Assembly (NCBI RefSeq): GCF_900110655.1
Contig: NZ_FOEQ01000005.1
Coordinates: 1 to 64,000 of the forward strand
Source: Pseudomonas soli
GTDB lineage: Bacteria; Pseudomonadota; Gammaproteobacteria; Pseudomonadales; Pseudomonadaceae
Direction of reading: 5' to 3'
Length of the DNA: 64,000 nucleotides
Below are positions 59,752 through 64,000 of this stretch, piece after piece (positions within the stretch are counted from its first letter, which is position 1; each line of letters begins with the position of its first letter). Made by a program: the position numbers and the translations under genes. The notes beneath the pieces are model-generated. The model saw only the letters and a list, made by a program, of their open reading frames with translations, did no database searches and was not told the DNA's origin.

Positions 59752-60249
59752 ATGATCCGTTCCATGCTGTTCGCCACGGACCTCGGTGTGTATGCGCCCT
59801 TCATCATGCAGCACGCTCTGGCCCTGGCGCGGACCTTCAACGCAGAGCTGTATGTGATTCATGCCGTGGAGCCTATGGGGCAGTTCGCTGAATCCTTGCT
59901 GCAAAGTTACCTGGACGAACAAACCCTCGACACGTTGCACAGTGAGGGCGTCAATACCGTCATGGCCAATATCGAGCAGCGGGTGCTGGAGAACTTTCGC
60001 GAAGAGCTGGGTGAGGTCGCCGACCTGGCGCTGATCCGTGCAGTACGGGTGCGTCAGGGGGACCCTGCCCAGGTGATCCTCGAACAGGCCCAGCGCCTGG
60101 CGGTCGATCTGCTGATTTTCGGCAGCCACAGTGCAGGGGCGGGAGTGGATGTGCCGATCGGTCGCACGGCCGTGCGGCTGCTGCAACTGTCGCCGGTGCC
60201 GGTGTACATGGTGCCGTTGGCCCAGCATCTTGGACGTAGGAAAGTGTGA
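59752..60249 (+). CDS. Universal stress protein family (UspA-like)
   Basis: A 165-residue single-domain Usp fold. The start SMLFATDLGVYAPFIMQHALALARTFNAELYVIHAVEP and the end VDLLIFGSHSAGAGVDVPIGRTAVRLLQLSPVPVYMVP match the family. The ATP-binding consensus (G-2x-G-9x-GS/T) is present as GSHSAGAGVDVPIGRTAVRL, close to G2xG9xG(S/T), here ending GRT, so it may bind ATP. SD GAGGAGGTCGA. It lies between the PanE-like gene and cysB; stress or energy-starvation role inferred. Confidence 0.9.
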   Translation: MIRSMLFATDLGVYAPFIMQHALALARTFNAELYVIHAVEPMGQFAESLLQSYLDEQTLDTLHSEGVNTVMANIEQRVLENFREELGEVADLALIRAVRVRQGDPAQVILEQAQRLAVDLLIFGSHSAGAGVDVPIGRTAVRLLQLSPVPVYMVPLAQHLGRRKV

Positions 60250-60367
60250 GCCTGGCGGTAGGGCGTTTTCCTACGGACGTAACAAAATAGTTCTAGATTT
60301 ATTTCTCAAGCCACTAATATAGTTATAACTCGTCGCTGCCGGCGCGCCGGTGACCTACCGCCTTTGA

Positions 60368-61351
<984 letters not shown>

Positions 61352-61361
61352 CCTGAAATAA

Positions 61362-61384
61362 CTGGGGCCGCTTTGCGGCCCCAG
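61362..61384. terminator. Bidirectional terminator between cysB and cysH
   Basis: CTGGGGCCGC-TTT-GCGGCCCCAG, a perfect palindrome between the convergent genes; it serves both transcripts, though U-tracts are short. Confidence 0.75.
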
Positions 61385-61388
61385 TCGT

Positions 61389-62123
61389 TTATGCCTTGCT
61401 GATCAGGTTGCCCGCGTGCAACCCGCATTCCTTCTGGGTCGACTCCTCCCACCACCAGCGTCCTTCGCGCTCATGCTGGTTCGGCAGCACCGGGCGAGTG
61501 CACGGCTCGCAGCCGATGCTGATGAAGCCGCGCTCGTGCAGGCTGTTGTAGGGCAGTTCGAGCATGCGGATATAGCCCCAGACTTCCTCGCTGGTCATCT
61601 GCGCCAACGGGTTGAACTTGTACAGGGGGCGTTCGGGAGTTGAAAAGGCGCTGTCGATTTCCAGGGCCGCCACCTGGCTGCGGGTGCCGGGGCTCTGGTC
61701 GCGACGTTGGCCGGTGGCCCAGGCGCTCACGGTGGCCAGCTTGCGGCGCAGCGGCTCGATCTTGCGGATGCCGCAGCACTCGCCATGGCCGTCCTTGTAG
61801 AAGCTGAACAGGCCCTTTTCCTTGACGAACGGGTCGAGCTTATCGCGGTTCGGGCTGAGGATTTCGATCGGCAGGTTGTACTGCTCGCGCACCTGGTCGA
61901 TGAAGCGGTAGGTTTCCGGGTGCAGGCGACCGGTATCGAGGCTGAACACCTTGACCTGTTTGTTCAGCTTCCAGGCCATGTCCACCAGCACCACATCCTC
62001 GGCACCGCTGAAGGAGATCCACAGCTCGTCGCCGAAGTGTTCGAAGGCGAGCTTGAGGATCTCCTGCGGGGACTTGCTGGCGTAGGTCGCGGCCAGGGCG
62101 GCGACGTCGAAGGGTTGGCTCAT
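61389..62123 (-). CDS. cysH: Adenylyl-sulfate (APS) reductase of assimilatory sulfate reduction
   Basis: A 244-residue thioredoxin-dependent reductase that yields sulfite. The four cysteines CC (116-117) and CxxC (205-208) ligate a [4Fe-4S] cluster, and the catalytic nucleophile is Cys233 in KECGLH near the C-terminus. Presence of the cluster means APS, rather than PAPS, is the main substrate, despite the CysH name. The P-loop-like [10 protein letters not shown] (about 37-46) binds the nucleotide. It is convergent with cysB, its likely activator. SD is not obvious; the ATG is supported by [15 protein letters not shown]. Confidence 0.95.
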   Translation of the reverse strand: MSQPFDVAALAATYASKSPQEILKLAFEHFGDELWISFSGAEDVVLVDMAWKLNKQVKVFSLDTGRLHPETYRFIDQVREQYNLPIEILSPNRDKLDPFVKEKGLFSFYKDGHGECCGIRKIEPLRRKLATVSAWATGQRRDQSPGTRSQVAALEIDSAFSTPERPLYKFNPLAQMTSEEVWGYIRMLELPYNSLHERGFISIGCEPCTRPVLPNQHEREGRWWWEESTQKECGLHAGNLISKA

Positions 62124-62206
62124 CAGGCGGTTTCCATCGGGTGAGTGGCGCTGTGCGCTCGTAGTGGTCAGATGGTAACAAAAAATGGCGGGGCAGACGC
62201 CTGGCG

Positions 62207-62229
62207 ATCGCGGGGCAACCCGCTCCCAC
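62207..62229 (-). repeat. REP sequence
   Basis: ATCGCGGGGCAACCCGCTCCCAC, a single REP unit (with a slightly shortened core), immediately after the pabB stop codon at 62236. Confidence 0.75.
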
Positions 62230-62235
62230 GGAGTT

Positions 62236-63579
62236 CTACAAGGCTTGCAGCGTTTCCATCAGCACGCGCACCTTGGCGATCGACTCTTCGTATTCGGCCT
62301 GCCAATCCGAATCAGCCACCACCGCGCCACCGCCCCAGCAACTGACCTGACCGTCCTTGACCAGCAGGCTGCGGATGGCGATCGAACTGTCCATCTCGCC
62401 GCGCACGTCGAGGTATAGCAGCGAGCCGCAGTACAGGGTTCTGCGTGTCGGTTCCAGCTCATCGATGATCTGCATGGCGCGGATTTTTGGAGCGCCGGTG
62501 ATCGAGCCGCCGGGGAAGCTGCCTGCAATCAGATCCAGGGCATCCTTGTCGGCGGCCAGGTGGCCGACCACGCTGCTGACCAGGTGGTGGACGTTGGGGT
62601 AGCTCTCCAGGCTGAACAGCTCCGGCACCTTCACCGAGCCGATCTGGCAGGTGCGGCCGATGTCATTGCGCAGCAGGTCGACGATCATCAGGTTTTCCGA
62701 GCGGTCCTTGGGGCTGGCTAGCAACTCGGCAGCGTTGCGGGCGTCCTCGGCGGGGTCGGCAGAGCGCGGGCGGGTACCTTTGATCGGCCGGGTCTCGACC
62801 TCGCCTTGGCTGACGTGGATGAAGCGTTCGGGCGAGAAGCTCAGCAGGGCTGTGCCTTCATCCAGCTGCTGGTAGCCGGAAAACGGCGTCGGGCAGGCGG
62901 CGCGCAGGGCCTGGTAGGCGCGCCATGGGTCGCCCTGGCAGGGTGCGCGGAAGCGCTGGGTGAGGTTGATCTGGTAGCAGTCGCCGGCCTGGATGTAGCG
63001 CTGCACCTGATCGAACGCCCCCCGGTACTGCTCGGGGCGAAGGTCGCCGGTCATGGGGGTCAGCAGGTGGAAGTCACCGCTATCGCCCGGGGTGCTGGCC
63101 TCGAACAACGCGATGAGCCGTTGCCGTTCGTCCTCGGGCAGGCGCGGGTGGAACACGAGCTGGCTGCTGCACAGCCGATGGTCGGACACCAGTGCCCAGG
63201 CATACAGCCCCAGCCGGGCGTCGGGCAGGCCGAGGTCGTCGACAGCGTGCGTCGGCAATTGCTCCAGGCGCCGGCCAAAGTCGTAGCTCAGGTAGCCGAT
63301 CAGGCCGCCGGCGAAGGGCAGCTCTATGCCCTCGGGCAGTCGGGCTTCCCCAAGGTCCGCCAGTGCCTGGCGCAGGCGCTGCAGGTAAACCTGGCCGTCT
63401 TCATCGCTGTGTGCCTGCAGCTGTTGCAGGGGCCAGGCGCTGAGCAGGTCGTAGCGACCGCGTTCGGCACCCGGACGGGCGCTGTCGAGCAGGATCGCGC
63501 CGGGCGCGCGGCGCAGGCGTTCGAAGTAGAAGGCGGGGTCGGGCTGGTAGGGCAGGGGGTGCAGCGTACAGGTCGGCAT
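62236..63579 (-). CDS. pabB: Aminodeoxychorismate synthase component I
   Basis: A 447-residue chorismate-utilising enzyme that aminates chorismate to 4-amino-4-deoxychorismate for folate synthesis, using ammonia from the PabA glutaminase. Core signatures: [23 protein letters not shown] (about 230-253), the active-site PIKGTRPR (about 266-273) with the Lys that distinguishes PabB/AdcS from TrpE, and [20 protein letters not shown] near 353-372. The N-terminal half has the ParB/TrpE-like variable domain. The start MPTCTLHPL at 63579 follows family length. It is divergent from the partial gene at the right edge. Confidence 0.93.
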   Translation of the reverse strand: MPTCTLHPLPYQPDPAFYFERLRRAPGAILLDSARPGAERGRYDLLSAWPLQQLQAHSDEDGQVYLQRLRQALADLGEARLPEGIELPFAGGLIGYLSYDFGRRLEQLPTHAVDDLGLPDARLGLYAWALVSDHRLCSSQLVFHPRLPEDERQRLIALFEASTPGDSGDFHLLTPMTGDLRPEQYRGAFDQVQRYIQAGDCYQINLTQRFRAPCQGDPWRAYQALRAACPTPFSGYQQLDEGTALLSFSPERFIHVSQGEVETRPIKGTRPRSADPAEDARNAAELLASPKDRSENLMIVDLLRNDIGRTCQIGSVKVPELFSLESYPNVHHLVSSVVGHLAADKDALDLIAGSFPGGSITGAPKIRAMQIIDELEPTRRTLYCGSLLYLDVRGEMDSSIAIRSLLVKDGQVSCWGGGAVVADSDWQAEYEESIAKVRVLMETLQAL

Positions 63580-63694
63580 CAGAGTGGACGGCGATGAAAA
63601 AGCGAGGAGGGCGATTGTAGACCTGTGGGGGGGATGCGCCTAGCGTCGGCAGCGACATTCGCATGTTGTGTCTCGCCTCGGGGACGCTATGCGA

Positions 63695-63792
63695 CCCTTT
63701 CGCCGCGGTTCGTCGTCACGACAAGCCGGCTCCCACAGGTGGTGTGTGATCCTTTTGGGAACTGGCTTGTAGTAGCGACGAACCGCAAAGGG
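63695..63792. repeat. Inverted repeat pair, REP-like
   Basis: CCCTTTCGCCGCGGTTCGTCG...ACGACAAGCC (63695-63727) and GGCTTGTAGTAGCGACGAACCGCAAAGGG (63764-63792) are inverted copies of one another with a few mismatches, enclosing GGCTCCCACAGG. They form a bidirectional REP (BIME-like) structure between pabB and the edge gene. A separate small hairpin, GGGCTGC-AGA-GCAGCCC, at 63790-63806, probably ends the edge gene. Confidence 0.65.
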
Positions 63793-63813
63793 CTGCAGAG
63801 CAGCCCCCGAGCA

Positions 63814-64000
63814 TCACTGCGGATGAACGTGTCCGAACAGGCCTTGCGAAACCTTCACGCGTTGCTCGGCATCCTCGCTGCGACCTTCCTTGGCCAGCAT
63901 CTCCAGGTGCGCCTCGATGGCGTGGGTGCGTTGCGTGAGCCCGCAGTCGTTGGCGATCTGGATGTTCAGGCCGGGGCGGGCGTTGAGCTCGAGGATCAGC
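63814..64000 (-). CDS. Alpha-L-glutamate ligase-like ATP-grasp protein (C-terminal part)
   Basis: Only the last 62 codons are in the window; the gene continues past the right edge. The translation contains LILELNARPGLNIQIANDCGL, the ATP-grasp C-terminal magnesium-binding segment (E-x-N-A-R-P-G) of the RimK-related family, then a helical tail ending GLFGHVHPQ. Such Pseudomonas proteins often sit beside an inactive transglutaminase-like membrane protein gene; that neighbour would be outside. Substrate unknown. Confidence 0.72.
   Translation of the reverse strand, partial: LILELNARPGLNIQIANDCGLTQRTHAIEAHLEMLAKEGRSEDAEQRVKVSQGLFGHVHPQ

Overview
The window is GC-rich chromosomal DNA from a gamma-proteobacterium, almost certainly a Pseudomonas of the P. 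putida group. The signs are the 83-residue OprI-type lipoprotein, the order tig-clpP-clpX-lon-hupB-ppiD, the oprI/DAHP synthase/cysB/cysH/pabB neighbourhood, an Aer receptor paired with a PAS-GGDEF-EAL protein, and putida-style REP sequences (GTGGGAGCGGGCTTGCCCCGCGAT and variants). It opens with the last gene of an rRNA operon (5S rRNA) and ends inside an ATP-grasp gene. Most of it is core genome; I see no prophage, complete insertion sequence, CRISPR array or recognisable defence system.

Region 1 (1-20 kb) is more accessory. It holds a leucine-rich-repeat protein fused to a kinase domain, a propionyl-CoA synthetase, two dCache chemoreceptors each with a FliA-type promoter, a heme oxygenase, a tandem pair of DUF1176 periplasmic proteins, a TauE/SafE permease, RidA, a LysR regulator divergent from a PACE efflux protein, a large lipoprotein, two GNAT acetyltransferases, an isochorismatase-like hydrolase, two FCD-type GntR regulators and a DctA-family symporter.

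Region 2 (20-31.5 kb) has an XRE regulator, the Aer receptor and c-di-GMP enzyme pair, and then a coherent minus-strand catabolic locus: a CtlX-type citrulline hydrolase, ornithine cyclodeaminase, a polar amino-acid ABC importer (binding protein, two permeases, ATPase) and an Lrp/AsnC regulator. Together these could import citrulline/ornithine/arginine-like amino acids and convert citrulline to ornithine to proline. Near-identical palindromes lie upstream of both transcription units. folD follows.

Region 3 (31.5-41.3 kb) is a tRNA cluster (Arg-TCT, His-GTG, Leu-TAG, His-GTG) followed by the protein-quality-control block tig, clpP, clpX, lon, hupB, ppiD, with sigma-32-like promoters before clpX and lon.

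Region 4 (41.3-64 kb) has a patatin-like protein, a small lipoprotein with a CHAD protein, a thioesterase, a third conventional chemoreceptor, tatD, an MltF-like transglycosylase, DoxX, greB, a YbbAP-type ABC exporter divergent from tesA, an L,D-transpeptidase, oprI, DAHP synthase, a ketopantoate-reductase-like protein, a universal stress protein, cysB, cysH and pabB.

The most unusual sequence is non-coding. A structured element at about 5960-6105 carries interleaved inverted repeats and a UUCG-capped hairpin that fold best as plus-strand RNA. A second nested-hairpin element lies at 56814-56899.
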